The translations under genes were made by a program, and so were the position numbers. The notes under the pieces were generated by a model, which made no database searches, had not been told where the DNA came from, and saw nothing but the letters and a program-made list of their open reading frames with translations. Below are positions 46,030 to 54,970 of a stretch of DNA of 64,000 nt, one piece after another (the stretch's first letter is position 1; every line of letters begins with the position of its first letter). This DNA comes from Sporanaerobium hydrogeniformans. Lineage in GTDB: Bacteria > Bacillota > Clostridia > Lachnospirales > Cellulosilyticaceae. Where the stretch lies: NCBI RefSeq assembly GCF_002735925.1, contig NZ_PEDL01000014.1:1-64000 (forward strand). Reading direction: 5' to 3'.

Positions 46030-47913
46030 ATGGATAAGAGAATTATTTTAAAAAACACTATTTTATTTATAGTGATGATTAGTTTTATTGTTATTTTTAA
46101 AAGTATTTTCGGAGAAGAAAATGTACTCATAGGCGTAACATCGCTGACTGCTATGTTAATGTTTTTAGGGCGTGACTTAAGCCTTTCTCCTCTAAAGTAT
46201 ACCTTGCGTTTTGTAGGGATTAATGTGACGATGGGTATAGGAGCCTTTCTAGCTAACCAAAATATGTGGTTAGCTATTCCTATTAATTTTACTATTATGT
46301 TCTTTTTAAGCTATAGTTTTGTTTACAACTTACAAAAGCCAATTTACTTACCCTTTTCTTTACAATACTTATTTATAGTATCAACACCTATTTCCATAGA
46401 ACAATTACCTATGAGGCTTTTGGCTTTAGTTACAGGTGGTGTGCTTATTATGGTTTTGCAGGTCCTGCTTAATAAAAGAAAGATGACAAAGGCAGGAGGT
46501 AAACTTTTAGAAAACCTTTGCGAAATGTTAATTCAACAGATAGATTGTTTATTGGAAGATAAAAAAGCCGAGCTTTTAAAGCAACAAATAGCAGCTGACC
46601 TAAGTACTATTCGGCGTATGATTTATGAAAAAAGAGAGGAAGACTTTTATCTTACAGAGCAAGGGAGTGTACAATTAAATTTATCTTCTGCACTAGAACA
46701 ACTTTATCTACTTTTGGGGAAAGAAGAGAGCAAAGCTTTACCTCAGGATTTTTTAAATGAAGTAAAGCACTGCCTAGAGGTAGCAAAAAGGGTAATTAAG
46801 AAAGAAATAGAGGTAGGAGAATACAAAAAATGTTTGGAGTATATGCTTGAAGTGTACCAGCATTTAGGCGCTGAAGCAGGAATGCCTCTGTATATGATTA
46901 AAACCCTTGGCTTCCTTGAAGAAAGCTTATTAGAACTGGTTAATTTAAAAAAGGAAAGGTACAATTTAGTAGGTAAGATAGCACATGTTTCGGAATATTA
47001 TCAAGGAGTACGAACACGTCATAAGGGTTTAAAAGAGCATTCTTTAAAATTTTCTTATGCTATGCGTATGGGGGTAGCTATAAGTATAGGGGCTTTTATT
47101 ATGGATGGGTTACAGCTTTCGGAAGGAAGGTGGATACTCTTTACTATTTTATCTGTTATGGTGCCAATCTATGATATGATGGGACCTAAGATAAAAGATC
47201 GGCTTTTTGCTACTTTAGTAGGAGCGATTAGTGTGGTTTTACTTTTTTCTGTTTTTACTCAACCGATTATAAGAACAGTCATCTTACTTTTATCTGGTTA
47301 TATCAATAGTTATATTAAGAAATACCGTTACAGTACAATTTTAGTAACATTATCTGCAGTAGGGTCGGCTGCATTAAGTAGTAGGGGCGCTGAGGTGCTG
47401 AGTATCACTCGCATTTTTATGGTGGGAGTGGGTGTCATCATTGCTTGGGTGATTAGTCGTTTTCTTTTTACCTATAAATTAGAGGACGAAAGTAGGGACT
47501 TAGATTGTTTCTATCAATTAACATTAAAAGAAATGCTTATAGAAATTGAAAAAGTTATAGAAAAAAAAGGAGATGGTCAGCACTTTAAAAACCTTTTTAT
47601 ACGTACAACGCTTATTGAAGAAAGTTTAAAACAAAATAAGCAGCTTTTAAACCAAGGGCAACAGACTATTAAACCTAAGCGAATGCTCGTAAATAGTCTT
47701 TATGAACTATACAGATGGTTAGAGCATCATGAGATGACCGTGCAAGATAAAAAAATACTTCATAAGGATTTGCAGATGTTATTAGAAGGAGATAAAAGCA
47801 AGAAATATAACATCTTGGAACAAGTAAAAAAACAAATACCTCTTATGGAAAATATGAAAGATAAGCTTGTTTTAAGTAGTGTATTGCAGATTGCATATGA
47901 TATAGAGCTATAA
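46030..47913 (+). CDS. FUSC/aromatic acid exporter family membrane protein
   Basis: A 627-residue membrane protein with two clusters of helices (about 8-145 and 345-475). These alternate with two long, charged, helical cytoplasmic regions (150-340 and 480-627). The duplicated half-and-half layout and the second cluster's RMGVAISIGAFIMDGLQLSEGRWILFT are typical of the FUSC/YccS group related to aromatic-acid exporters. Substrate unknown. It is monocistronic, with its own promoter and a strong terminator. Confidence 0.78.
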   Translation: MDKRIILKNTILFIVMISFIVIFKSIFGEENVLIGVTSLTAMLMFLGRDLSLSPLKYTLRFVGINVTMGIGAFLANQNMWLAIPINFTIMFFLSYSFVYNLQKPIYLPFSLQYLFIVSTPISIEQLPMRLLALVTGGVLIMVLQVLLNKRKMTKAGGKLLENLCEMLIQQIDCLLEDKKAELLKQQIAADLSTIRRMIYEKREEDFYLTEQGSVQLNLSSALEQLYLLLGKEESKALPQDFLNEVKHCLEVAKRVIKKEIEVGEYKKCLEYMLEVYQHLGAEAGMPLYMIKTLGFLEESLLELVNLKKERYNLVGKIAHVSEYYQGVRTRHKGLKEHSLKFSYAMRMGVAISIGAFIMDGLQLSEGRWILFTILSVMVPIYDMMGPKIKDRLFATLVGAISVVLLFSVFTQPIIRTVILLLSGYINSYIKKYRYSTILVTLSAVGSAALSSRGAEVLSITRIFMVGVGVIIAWVISRFLFTYKLEDESRDLDCFYQLTLKEMLIEIEKVIEKKGDGQHFKNLFIRTTLIEESLKQNKQLLNQGQQTIKPKRMLVNSLYELYRWLEHHEMTVQDKKILHKDLQMLLEGDKSKKYNILEQVKKQIPLMENMKDKLVLSSVLQIAYDIEL

Positions 47914-47945
47914 AAGGAGTAGAAAAGAGCTTTAAACAAAGTAAA

Positions 47946-47994
47946 TGAAACAAGAAACGCTTTCTTATGAGTAGAAAGCGTTTCTTGTTTCATT
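47946..47994. terminator. Strong bidirectional terminator
   Basis: TGAAACAAGAAACGCTTTC (47946-47964) pairs perfectly with 47972-47990 around a 7-nt loop. It serves the FUSC gene and possibly the convergent TRAP operon. Confidence 0.8.
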
Positions 47995-48019
47995 AAGAAT
48001 AAATAAGTAGGAGGTCTAA

Positions 48020-49306
48020 CTAGTAAATTAAATTAACGACTCCTGTAGAAAAAATGGGGACAAAAGTTAGAAGTAATAGGCAGCCTACAAGTAAAAGATA
48101 AAAAGGTACAGCTTCCTTAATAAAGTCTTTTGTTTTGCAATTTGTTACTCCACAAGTAACAAACATTAAAGTACCCATAGGTGGGGAGAAAGCACCGATA
48201 GCATTAGCAAAGATAAAGGTCATAGCAAAATGAATTTCATTAATACCATAAGCGGAAGCTACAGGCGCTAATAGAGGTACAAGTACAATCATAGAAGCAT
48301 TTCCTTCAATAAACATACCTACAATAAGTAAGAAGATATCTACAACGATTAAAAATACCCATTTGTTATTAATCGTACCAATCATCCATTGCGTTAAGGT
48401 TTGAGGAATTTCTTCTTTCGTTAAAATCCAAGAAAACAAAGAGGCTGCTGCTACAATAAGCATGATGGAAGAAGTAGTTGTAATAGTTTCACGTATGCCA
48501 GTAATAAAATCTTTTAATTTTAAATCACGATAGATAAAACCTAAAAGTAAGGCATAAATAATCGCTACAGCACCTGCTTCAGTGGCAGTAAAAATCCCTA
48601 AACGTACACCACCAATAATGATGATAGGTAGTAAAAGAGGTAAGAAAGCAGGTTTAAAAGCATCCATGAAAGAAGTAAAGTTTATCTTCTCGGTTCTAAT
48701 AGGGAGATAGCCTCTCTTTTTAGAAATATGAGATACCATAAGCATCATAGAAAGGCAAAGTAATACACCAGGTCCGATGCCTGCAATAAATAGTTTACCA
48801 ATGGATACATTAGCAATACAACCATATAAAATTAAGCCTATCCCAGGAGGGATTAAAGGGGTAATCATACTAGAGGCAGCAGTTACAACAGTAGAAAAAG
48901 ATTTAGAAAAACCACTCTTCTCCATTTCAGGTACAAGCATCTTAGCCTCCATGGCAGCATCAGCTAGGGCAGAGCCGGATAAGCCACCCATTAATGTAGA
49001 TAAAAGAATATTAACTTGTGCAAGACCACCGGTCATACGTCCAGTGAGGACGGAGCAAAAATCCATAATACGTTTAGTTACACCCGTATAGTTCATTAGT
49101 GTCCCAGCACATACAAAAAATGGTATAGCAAGAAGTGAGACACTTTCGGTTCCGCTAATAGCTTTTTGAGCAAACATAGCCGCATTAATACCAGGTGTAA
49201 GGATAAAATAGGTAACGGAAGCTCCTAATACAGAGATGAAGACAGGAACTTTCATAAAAAGTAATACTAATAGTACGAAAGCTGCTAAAATAACGGCATA
49301 ATTCAT
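48020..49306 (-). CDS. dctM: TRAP transporter large permease (DctM)
   Basis: A 428-residue ion-transporter-superfamily membrane protein with about twelve hydrophobic segments. Family blocks include LSTLMGGLSGSALADAAMEAKML, ITPLIPPGIGLILYG, AGAVAIIYALLLGF and FANAIGAFSPPMGTLMFVTC. With the DctQ and DctP proteins encoded upstream it imports an organic or sugar acid driven by Na+/H+. Its start overlaps the dctQ stop by 4 bp. Last gene of the minus-strand operon starting at 53066. Confidence 0.94.
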   Translation of the reverse strand: MNYAVILAAFVLLVLLFMKVPVFISVLGASVTYFILTPGINAAMFAQKAISGTESVSLLAIPFFVCAGTLMNYTGVTKRIMDFCSVLTGRMTGGLAQVNILLSTLMGGLSGSALADAAMEAKMLVPEMEKSGFSKSFSTVVTAASSMITPLIPPGIGLILYGCIANVSIGKLFIAGIGPGVLLCLSMMLMVSHISKKRGYLPIRTEKINFTSFMDAFKPAFLPLLLPIIIIGGVRLGIFTATEAGAVAIIYALLLGFIYRDLKLKDFITGIRETITTTSSIMLIVAAASLFSWILTKEEIPQTLTQWMIGTINNKWVFLIVVDIFLLIVGMFIEGNASMIVLVPLLAPVASAYGINEIHFAMTFIFANAIGAFSPPMGTLMFVTCGVTNCKTKDFIKEAVPFYLLLVGCLLLLTFVPIFSTGVVNLIY

Positions 49307-49800
49307 TTCTGTTCCTCCTCTGTTTTAAAGTTATTTTTTATACCTTTATACCAAATGATACTATGATTAATTATCATAAATAGACAAGATATAGGAACAA
49401 TACTGTATATTAAAGTATAAGGTATTTTTAAGATAGCAGTTCCTCTACCTGTTCGCATGAAAACTTGAAGATAAACAATACTTTTATTAAGGAAAAAAAT
49501 TAATACAACGGAAACAGCAATTAAAATAAATATTTCTGCTAATTTTTGGGCCTTTTTAGGAAGGGTGTCCACTAGTATTTCTATAACTACATGACCACCA
49601 TATCTAAAGGTGGCTCCAGCTGCACAAAATACAATCCATACCATGCATGCTAATTGAATTTCTTCTAGCCAAGTAAAGGGATTTCCAAATACATAACGCA
49701 TAACAACACCTATAAAGGTTAGAGAAACTAAAAGTATAAGCATGAATGAAGAAATTGCGATTTCAATATTGCTTATAATGTTGCATATAAGTCTTTTCAT
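49303..49800 (-). CDS. dctQ: TRAP transporter small permease (DctQ)
   Basis: A 165-residue protein with four membrane helices (about 10-32, 48-64, 87-110, 130-150) and the DctQ landmark RYVFGNPFTWLEEIQ. It stabilises the large permease and binding protein. The reading frame extends to 49869, inside dctP, but GGGGGTATACT precedes ATG 49800, which gives the normal family length. Confidence 0.9.
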   Translation of the reverse strand: MKRLICNIISNIEIAISSFMLILLVSLTFIGVVMRYVFGNPFTWLEEIQLACMVWIVFCAAGATFRYGGHVVIEILVDTLPKKAQKLAEIFILIAVSVVLIFFLNKSIVYLQVFMRTGRGTAILKIPYTLIYSIVPISCLFMIINHSIIWYKGIKNNFKTEEEQK

Positions 49801-49816
49801 AGTATACCCCCAGTTA

Positions 49817-50908
49817 TTATTTACCCATAGCTTTTTGAACAGTGTCATATAACCCTTCAGACCAGCCAAACTTATCTCCTAATTCATAGAAACCTTTAGA
49901 TTTTTCTTTCCAAGCAGCAAGATTTTCTTCTGTCATCTCTGTAACGGTTACACCGGCTGAGGTAAGTTGATCAAGATATACTTGCTCATTTTCTGTTTGT
50001 AACTGGTTATTGTACAGACCAGCTTCTTCGCCTGTAGTGACTAATAATTCTTGCTGTTCAGGTGTAAGTTGATTGAAAAACTCTGTACCAGTAACCCAAG
50101 TGGTAAAGTTCTTAATGTGTCCAGTTAATAAAATATTTTTAGCAACTTCATGGAAGCTTTGACCATAAAGAGTAGAGAATGGATTTTCTACACCTTCTAC
50201 AACACCTGTTTGTAAAGCTTGATAAGTTTCACCTAAAGCTAATCCTGTAGCAACAGCTCCAAGTGAATTCCAACCTTCCATATAAATTTCAGTAGCAGCT
50301 ACGCGGATTTTCATACCTGCAACATCTTCAGGAGTAACAACTTTTTTAGTAGTCATTAAATGGCGTGAACCATAAATCCAGTTAGAAGCTAATAATTTTA
50401 ACCCTTTTTCCTCTAATTTTTTAGATTGGTCAGCATACCAATCACTTTCGATTAAAGTCCATACATCATCCCAAGATTCGAAGAAGAAAGGACCATACAT
50501 AATCCCCATATCTTTTACACCATAATCTGCATAAAAAGCGCCATCAGCTATAGTGACAACAGGTTCTCCCATTACCATCATATCAATAAGTTCAGTTTTA
50601 CTTCCTAAAGAACTATTGGGAAAAAGTTTAATCTCTAAGCTACCATCGCCTTTTTCAGCAACAAGCTCTTTCCATTTTGTAAGGGCTTGTCCAATGGGCT
50701 CATCCAGTGTATTTTCAAAACCGATTTGAACTATTACAGCCTCTTTATTAGCTGTAGGAGTGGTATTTCCAGCTTCTGCATTGTTGGAAGTTTGAGTAGG
50801 TGCTTCAGGAGTAGAAGTATTTGGATTTTGAGTAGTTCCCCCACATCCTACTAAAGTTGATAATGACATTGTTAATGCTAAAATTCCTAATAAAAAATTT
50901 TTTTTCAT
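49817..50908 (-). CDS. dctP: TRAP transporter substrate-binding lipoprotein (DctP)
   Basis: A 363-residue DctP-family binding protein. A lipoprotein signal peptide (lipobox LVGC near residue 22) and a Thr/Asn-rich linker are followed by the family fold (FPNSSLGSKTELIDMM, LKLLASNWIYGSRHLMTTKK, GMKIRVAATEIYMEGWNSLGA, VVEGVENPF). The Arg in KIRVA is the conserved carboxylate-binding residue, so the ligand is an organic acid. Context (acid-sugar dehydratase and dehydrogenase upstream) suggests an aldonate or uronate. ATG 50908 follows GGAG; the frame continues to 50947. Confidence 0.92.
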   Translation of the reverse strand: MKKNFLLGILALTMSLSTLVGCGGTTQNPNTSTPEAPTQTSNNAEAGNTTPTANKEAVIVQIGFENTLDEPIGQALTKWKELVAEKGDGSLEIKLFPNSSLGSKTELIDMMVMGEPVVTIADGAFYADYGVKDMGIMYGPFFFESWDDVWTLIESDWYADQSKKLEEKGLKLLASNWIYGSRHLMTTKKVVTPEDVAGMKIRVAATEIYMEGWNSLGAVATGLALGETYQALQTGVVEGVENPFSTLYGQSFHEVAKNILLTGHIKNFTTWVTGTEFFNQLTPEQQELLVTTGEEAGLYNNQLQTENEQVYLDQLTSAGVTVTEMTEENLAAWKEKSKGFYELGDKFGWSEGLYDTVQKAMGK

Positions 50909-50958
50909 ACCTAATCTCCTCACTTTTTTATAATTTTTAAGTTGCAATTGTTAATGGA

Positions 50959-51981
50959 TTAAAGAGCAATGATACCTTTAAACATAGCCGAACTCTTGTC
51001 CATTAGGCGTTTAAATTCATCTTTTATGTTAGCATCTAGTGTAATAATGTCTGTAATAAATAAGTTAGGATTGAGAGTACCTTCATGGATACAATTTATA
51101 ACATACTCAAAGTCATAGCGAGTAGCAGCACGACTACTATAAAGTTCAGTTTGCCTTTTGTGAAACTCTACATGATTAATTGTTAAAGGTGTACTACTAA
51201 TGCCTACATAAACTACTTTCCCACCATAGCTGAGATATTCAAATATGCTACTCATAGATTTACCATTTCCAGTGGCATCAATAATTGTATCGGGCATATT
51301 ACCCTTAGTAAGGGTTGCAAGGTCTTGCTTGAAGGTTTCATCTAAAGGATTTAAGACGTTGGAGTAGTCTAAAGTTTTTTTAGCAAAAGCTCTTCTTTCT
51401 TCACTAATATCAGCTAAAATCACATTTGCATTATAAGTTTTAGAAATTTCTGCAGCACCCATTCCTATAGGACCTATCCCCATTACTAATACATTCTCAC
51501 CTGCTTGAACTTTTGCATTATGAACAGCGTGGGCACTGATAGCAAGAGGTTCTACGAGACTTAAGCTAGTAGAGTCTATTGTGTTAGGTACTTTTAATAA
51601 GTAACATTCTTTGATGGCACAATATTCAGCTAACCCACCATCTACATGAACTCCCATAACCTTGAGTTCTTCACAACAACCAGGCTTTCCCTTTTTACAT
51701 GCTATACAGTTTCCACAATGTGAATAGGGAATGACAACCACCTTATCCCCTAATTGAAAGGAAGAAGAAGGGTTATTAATTTTTTCAACAGTACCACAAA
51801 TTTCATGACCAATTACTCGAGGGTAGATAAAAAGGGCTTGTCTACCATGATAAGCATGGATATCAGAACCACAAATAGCTACAGCTGAAACCTTAATGAG
51901 TATTTCATCATCCTTTAGAGTGGGAATATCTTTTTCTTGAATTTCGATTTCATAAGGTGCTTTAAAACAAACAGCTTTCAT
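50959..51981 (-). CDS. Zinc-dependent medium-chain dehydrogenase
   Basis: A 340-residue MDR-family alcohol dehydrogenase. Catalytic zinc ligands are visible in AICGSDIHAY and GHEICG(TVE). The structural zinc site is four cysteines in the SHCGNCIACKKGKPGCC stretch, and the NAD-binding glycine motif is VMGIGPIGMGAAEI. The closest groups are L-threonine 3-dehydrogenase, L-idonate/galactitol and sorbitol dehydrogenases. Between a dehydratase and a TRAP importer it probably oxidises a sugar-acid hydroxyl. Its ATG overlaps the dehydratase stop by 1 bp (TAATG). Confidence 0.88.
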   Translation of the reverse strand: MKAVCFKAPYEIEIQEKDIPTLKDDEILIKVSAVAICGSDIHAYHGRQALFIYPRVIGHEICGTVEKINNPSSSFQLGDKVVVIPYSHCGNCIACKKGKPGCCEELKVMGVHVDGGLAEYCAIKECYLLKVPNTIDSTSLSLVEPLAISAHAVHNAKVQAGENVLVMGIGPIGMGAAEISKTYNANVILADISEERRAFAKKTLDYSNVLNPLDETFKQDLATLTKGNMPDTIIDATGNGKSMSSIFEYLSYGGKVVYVGISSTPLTINHVEFHKRQTELYSSRAATRYDFEYVINCIHEGTLNPNLFITDIITLDANIKDEFKRLMDKSSAMFKGIIAL

Positions 51982-53066
51982 TACTTGACCTCCTCAAGGA
52001 ATTCTTCTTTAAAGTTAAAGCCCCATCCAGCCCCCTCTCTTGGGTAAGCAAACCCATTCTCAATACGCATGGCGTTGTCAATAATGCCATCAATCCAATC
52101 AAAAGATTCAGCACCATAAGCCATAGGTACAGTACAAAGTAATGGCACATCGTAATCTTTATAGTAGTGAGGTAAAACAGGTAAATGATAAGCACTAGCT
52201 AAAGCAGCAGACTTTCGCCATTCTTCTACACCCCCTAGTCTTACAATATCTGGTTGCCATAAATCCAGAGCATTTTTAGAAATAAGGGCTTTAAGAGCTT
52301 CACAATCATATTCCCGTTCACCCATTGCTAAAGAAATACCACATTTATTACGCAATAATTCATAGCCTGCAAAATCTGTATGAGTAATAGGTTCTTCAAA
52401 CCAATGAATACCAATTTTAACAGCTTGCTCCGCTAATTTTAAAGCAGTAGGAACATCCATACCTTGATTAGCATCCATCATAATCTTTACAGAATCCCCG
52501 AGAGCTTCCCTGCATTTACTTAGACGTTGTAAGTCTTTTTCTATGCTTCCAGAACCTACTTTAATCTTAACTGCAGTAAAACCACGGCGTTTATAATCTA
52601 AAACCTCTTCTAATAATTCCTCATCCGTATAAGAAATCCATCCTCCGCTTCCATAAACAGGAATTTTCTTAGAACTACTACCAAGCATTTTCCAAATAGG
52701 CGTATTAAGAGATTTACCCCAAGCATCCCACATGGCAATATTAATAGCAGCAATAGCACAGGTATTAATACCTGTGTTACCAAAATATTCAGCCTCCATA
52801 TCCCAATCTTGCTTAACTTTTACCGTTTCAAAAACCTCATAATTTCTTTCATTAATAAATTGGCAAGCATCTTTTAATGCACCTTCAATAGCATTAGGAG
52901 AGTAGTGGAAAGATAATAAGTAACCTTGCCCTATTACGCCATTTTCTAATTGCATTTGTACAATATAAAAGGCAATTTTGCTAATGGAATGAGTAGAATC
53001 TGCTATTGGTTTACTAATTTTAGATGTTGCACGATAAAAATTAACATTTTTAATTTTGTAATTCAT
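51981..53066 (-). CDS. Enolase-superfamily acid-sugar dehydratase (MR subgroup)
   Basis: A 361-residue mandelate racemase/muconate lactonising enzyme family member. The barrel shows KIKVG (catalytic Lys), metal ligands Asp in MMDANQ, Glu in WFEEP and Glu in MGEREYD, then Asp in WQPDIVRLGG and His in LPHYY, the His-Asp dyad of the mandelate racemase subgroup. Most such enzymes dehydrate aldonic acids (for example galactonate, rhamnonate) to 2-keto-3-deoxy acids. The substrate cannot be read. First gene of the operon, AAAGGAGTTAACT before the ATG, controlled by the operators upstream. Confidence 0.88.
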   Translation of the reverse strand: MNYKIKNVNFYRATSKISKPIADSTHSISKIAFYIVQMQLENGVIGQGYLLSFHYSPNAIEGALKDACQFINERNYEVFETVKVKQDWDMEAEYFGNTGINTCAIAAINIAMWDAWGKSLNTPIWKMLGSSSKKIPVYGSGGWISYTDEELLEEVLDYKRRGFTAVKIKVGSGSIEKDLQRLSKCREALGDSVKIMMDANQGMDVPTALKLAEQAVKIGIHWFEEPITHTDFAGYELLRNKCGISLAMGEREYDCEALKALISKNALDLWQPDIVRLGGVEEWRKSAALASAYHLPVLPHYYKDYDVPLLCTVPMAYGAESFDWIDGIIDNAMRIENGFAYPREGAGWGFNFKEEFLEEVK

Positions 53067-53152
53067 AGTTAACTCCTTTCAGATTATATAAAGTTGTATT
53101 AAGCTTTTTCTAATTGGTTACCGGCCTAATCCATATAGAAAACAAAATATCA

Positions 53153-53168
53153 AACAGATATATCTATT
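53153..53168. promoter_or_regulatory. Second GntR operator candidate
   Basis: AACAGATATATCTATT differs by one base from the perfect palindrome at 53228 and lies in the untranslated leader of the dehydratase operon. Confidence 0.5.
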
Positions 53169-53227
53169 TTTGATAAAAAAATACCGTATTCATAGGTTTT
53201 TTATAAAAACAAATAATTAAATGATTA

Positions 53228-53243
53228 AACAGATATATCTGTT
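53228..53243. promoter_or_regulatory. Palindromic operator over the dehydratase operon start site
   Basis: AACAGATATATCTGTT is a perfect 16-bp palindrome immediately downstream of the minus-strand -10 box. It would cover about +1 to +16, a classic repressor position. The divergent GntR/FadR gene is the obvious regulator. Confidence 0.65.
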
Positions 53244-53249
53244 AAATGG

Positions 53250-53278
53250 ATTATAGCATTAGGGTTAATAAATATCAA
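53250..53278 (-). promoter_or_regulatory. Promoter of the dehydratase-TRAP operon
   Basis: On the minus strand TTGATA (53273-53278), 17-bp spacer, perfect TATAAT (53250-53255). It leaves a leader of about 175 nt containing the second operator copy. Confidence 0.65.
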
Positions 53279-53328
53279 TATATTTTAAAAAATATTAAAA
53301 ATTTGAAAGTGTATATAAAGCTTATGTA

Positions 53329-53357
53329 TTGATTTCTAAGTAAGATTATAGTATTCT
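53329..53357 (+). promoter_or_regulatory. Promoter of the GntR gene
   Basis: TTGATT (53329-53334), 17 bp, TATTCT (53352-53357). Confidence 0.5.
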
Positions 53358-53382
53358 GAGTAATGTATAGTAAAATAATTCC

Positions 53383-53399
53383 AAATATATCTGATATTT
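53383..53399. promoter_or_regulatory. Third, degenerate operator-like repeat
   Basis: AAATAT-ATCTG-ATATTT, a 6-bp-arm inverted repeat sharing ATATATCTG with the two better operators. It lies between the GntR promoter and start codon, so autoregulation is possible. Confidence 0.35.
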
Positions 53400-53425
53400 A
53401 ATTATAAAATAAAAGGAGCATTCAA

Positions 53426-54115
53426 TTGAGTAAAGAGGGGTTAAAAAAAGAAAATCTTGCAAGAACGCAGATGGCATATGAACACCTTAAAAGAAAAATT
53501 CAAATATGTGATTATATGCCAGGACAAAAGCTTTATGAAAAACAGCTCAATGAAGAGTTAGGATATGGGAGAACGCCTATTAGGGAGGCTATTCTGGCTT
53601 TAAAAAGTGAGAAGTTATTAGAAATTTATCCACGAAGTGGGATGCGCGTAACGCCTATTACACTGGAAGATGTTAATGAAATCTATCAAGTAAGAAAGAT
53701 TATGGAACCTGCTATTGTACAAGAATTTAAATCAATGTATTCTAAAACAGCTCTTTTAGAGTTTGAAGCAAGATTTAGAGAAGAGGCAAAGAATGATAGT
53801 AGTAGCTTTGAAAGTGATATCCAATTTTACAACTTAGATATTGAATTTCATATGTTTTTAGTGCAAATAACAAATAATAAAATTTTAACTAATATCTATG
53901 ATAAGTTAATGGAGCAACAATACCGTCTAGCGATTTATGGGGCTAAAATCAAATATACAAAAAGAAGTAGTAATTTCTCTCAGCATCAGGATATTATTAA
54001 GGCCTTACTTAATGAGGATAGTGAACAAATTAGAAAGTGCTTAATTACCCATATTAATCATTCTCTAGTCTCTTCTCTAAACATTATAAGACTTATTCAG
54101 CTGGAAAATGAGTGA
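53426..54115 (+). CDS. GntR family regulator, FadR subfamily
   Basis: A 229-residue regulator. The N-terminal winged helix (about 10-75) has YMPGQKLYEKQLNEELGYGRTPIREAI, the GntR signature. The C-terminal FCD domain (about 85-215) shows the metal/ligand residues Asp and His in LDIEFHMFL, and His in HQDIIKALL and THINHSL. FCD regulators bind small carboxylates, which fits control of the divergent acid-sugar dehydratase/TRAP operon. Start is TTG at 53426 behind AAGGAGCATTCAA. Confidence 0.9.
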   Translation: MSKEGLKKENLARTQMAYEHLKRKIQICDYMPGQKLYEKQLNEELGYGRTPIREAILALKSEKLLEIYPRSGMRVTPITLEDVNEIYQVRKIMEPAIVQEFKSMYSKTALLEFEARFREEAKNDSSSFESDIQFYNLDIEFHMFLVQITNNKILTNIYDKLMEQQYRLAIYGAKIKYTKRSSNFSQHQDIIKALLNEDSEQIRKCLITHINHSLVSSLNIIRLIQLENE

Positions 54116-54188
54116 AAATAGGTGAGAAATTTATCCTAAAAAGTTAAAATATTTTTTAAGAAACCTAAAAATATTTTAGAATAGCGTA

Positions 54189-54217
54189 TTTTGTAAAAAG
54201 AAAGAGAATGCTATAAT
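54189..54217 (+). promoter_or_regulatory. Promoter of the HIT gene
   Basis: Perfect TATAAT (54212-54217) with extended TGC, and TTTTGT (54189-54194) at 17 bp, 38 bp before the ATG. Confidence 0.55.
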
Positions 54218-54255
54218 AGAAGAGTAACTATTACACAATGATAAGGAGAATAAAA

Positions 54256-54681
54256 ATGAGTTTTGATAACACATGTTTTTACTGCGCTAAAGATGAGAGA
54301 TTAGATAACCTAATGCTTGAAATTTGTGAGTTAGACGCTTCAACTGTTTACTTATTTAAAGAACAAACTTATAGAGGTCGTTGCTTGCTTGCTTACAAAG
54401 GTCATGTGAATGAACTTTTTGAATTAAGTGATGAGCAAAGAAATGCCTTTATGAAAGATGTAGCACGTGTGGCAAAAGCAATGAAGGAAGCTTTCGGTGC
54501 CCATAAAATTAATTATGGAGCTTATTCCGACAAGCTTCCTCACTTACATTTTCATTTAATTCCTAAATATGAAGATGGACCAGGCTTCGGTGGAACATTT
54601 GAAATGATGCCTGATCCAAAAGTACTTTTATCAGATGCAGAATATGCTACACTTATTGAAAAAGTAAAAGCACATCTTTAA
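54256..54681 (+). CDS. HIT family nucleotide-binding protein
   Basis: A 141-residue histidine-triad protein. The triad is HLHFHLIPK near residues 95-103 (HxHxH followed by two hydrophobics); the N-terminal CFYC pair with later His residues may bind zinc, as in some HIT proteins. The family hydrolyses nucleotide-phosphate conjugates such as AMP-NH2 or diadenosine polyphosphates. AAGGAG precedes ATG 54256; the upstream in-frame ATG at 54238 lacks a site. Its stop codon overlaps the end of the convergent trkH region. Confidence 0.9.
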   Translation: MSFDNTCFYCAKDERLDNLMLEICELDASTVYLFKEQTYRGRCLLAYKGHVNELFELSDEQRNAFMKDVARVAKAMKEAFGAHKINYGAYSDKLPHLHFHLIPKYEDGPGFGGTFEMMPDPKVLLSDAEYATLIEKVKAHL

Positions 54682-54956
54682 TTCTTTTTCCAAAGGTCTG
54701 GTGTTAAGAGTAGAAGAATAGGGTAAATTTCTAGGCGTCCTATAATCATTAAGATAGAGAAGACGACTTTACTGAAATCACTAAAGGTAGAGAAATTACC
54801 CGTAGGTCCTACAAGACCGAGACCAGGTCCAATGTTATTAAGTGTAGTAACTACCGAAGTAAGGGTAGTAGTAAAGTCAAATCCATTTAAGGAAATGAGC
54901 AATAATCCTATTGTAAAAATAATCATATAGACGAAGAAATAGGTAAGGACATCCAA
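54678..54956 (-). pseudogene. trkH: trkH C-terminal fragment, out of frame
   Basis: A 92-residue reading frame that matches the end of TrkH: one helix (VYMIIFTIGLLLISL), the fourth pore loop with its selectivity-filter segment (TTLNNIGPGLG) and the final helix pair. It has no ribosome binding site of its own. In the same frame it continues upstream to the shift point at about 54980 (reading KIDEKTVLDVLT). Adding one A to the run of six A residues just before the N-terminal part's TAG would join the two frames into a normal TrkH of about 480 residues. It is therefore a fragment of one gene, not an independent gene. Confidence 0.85.
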
Positions 54957-54970
54957 TACCGTTTTTTCGT

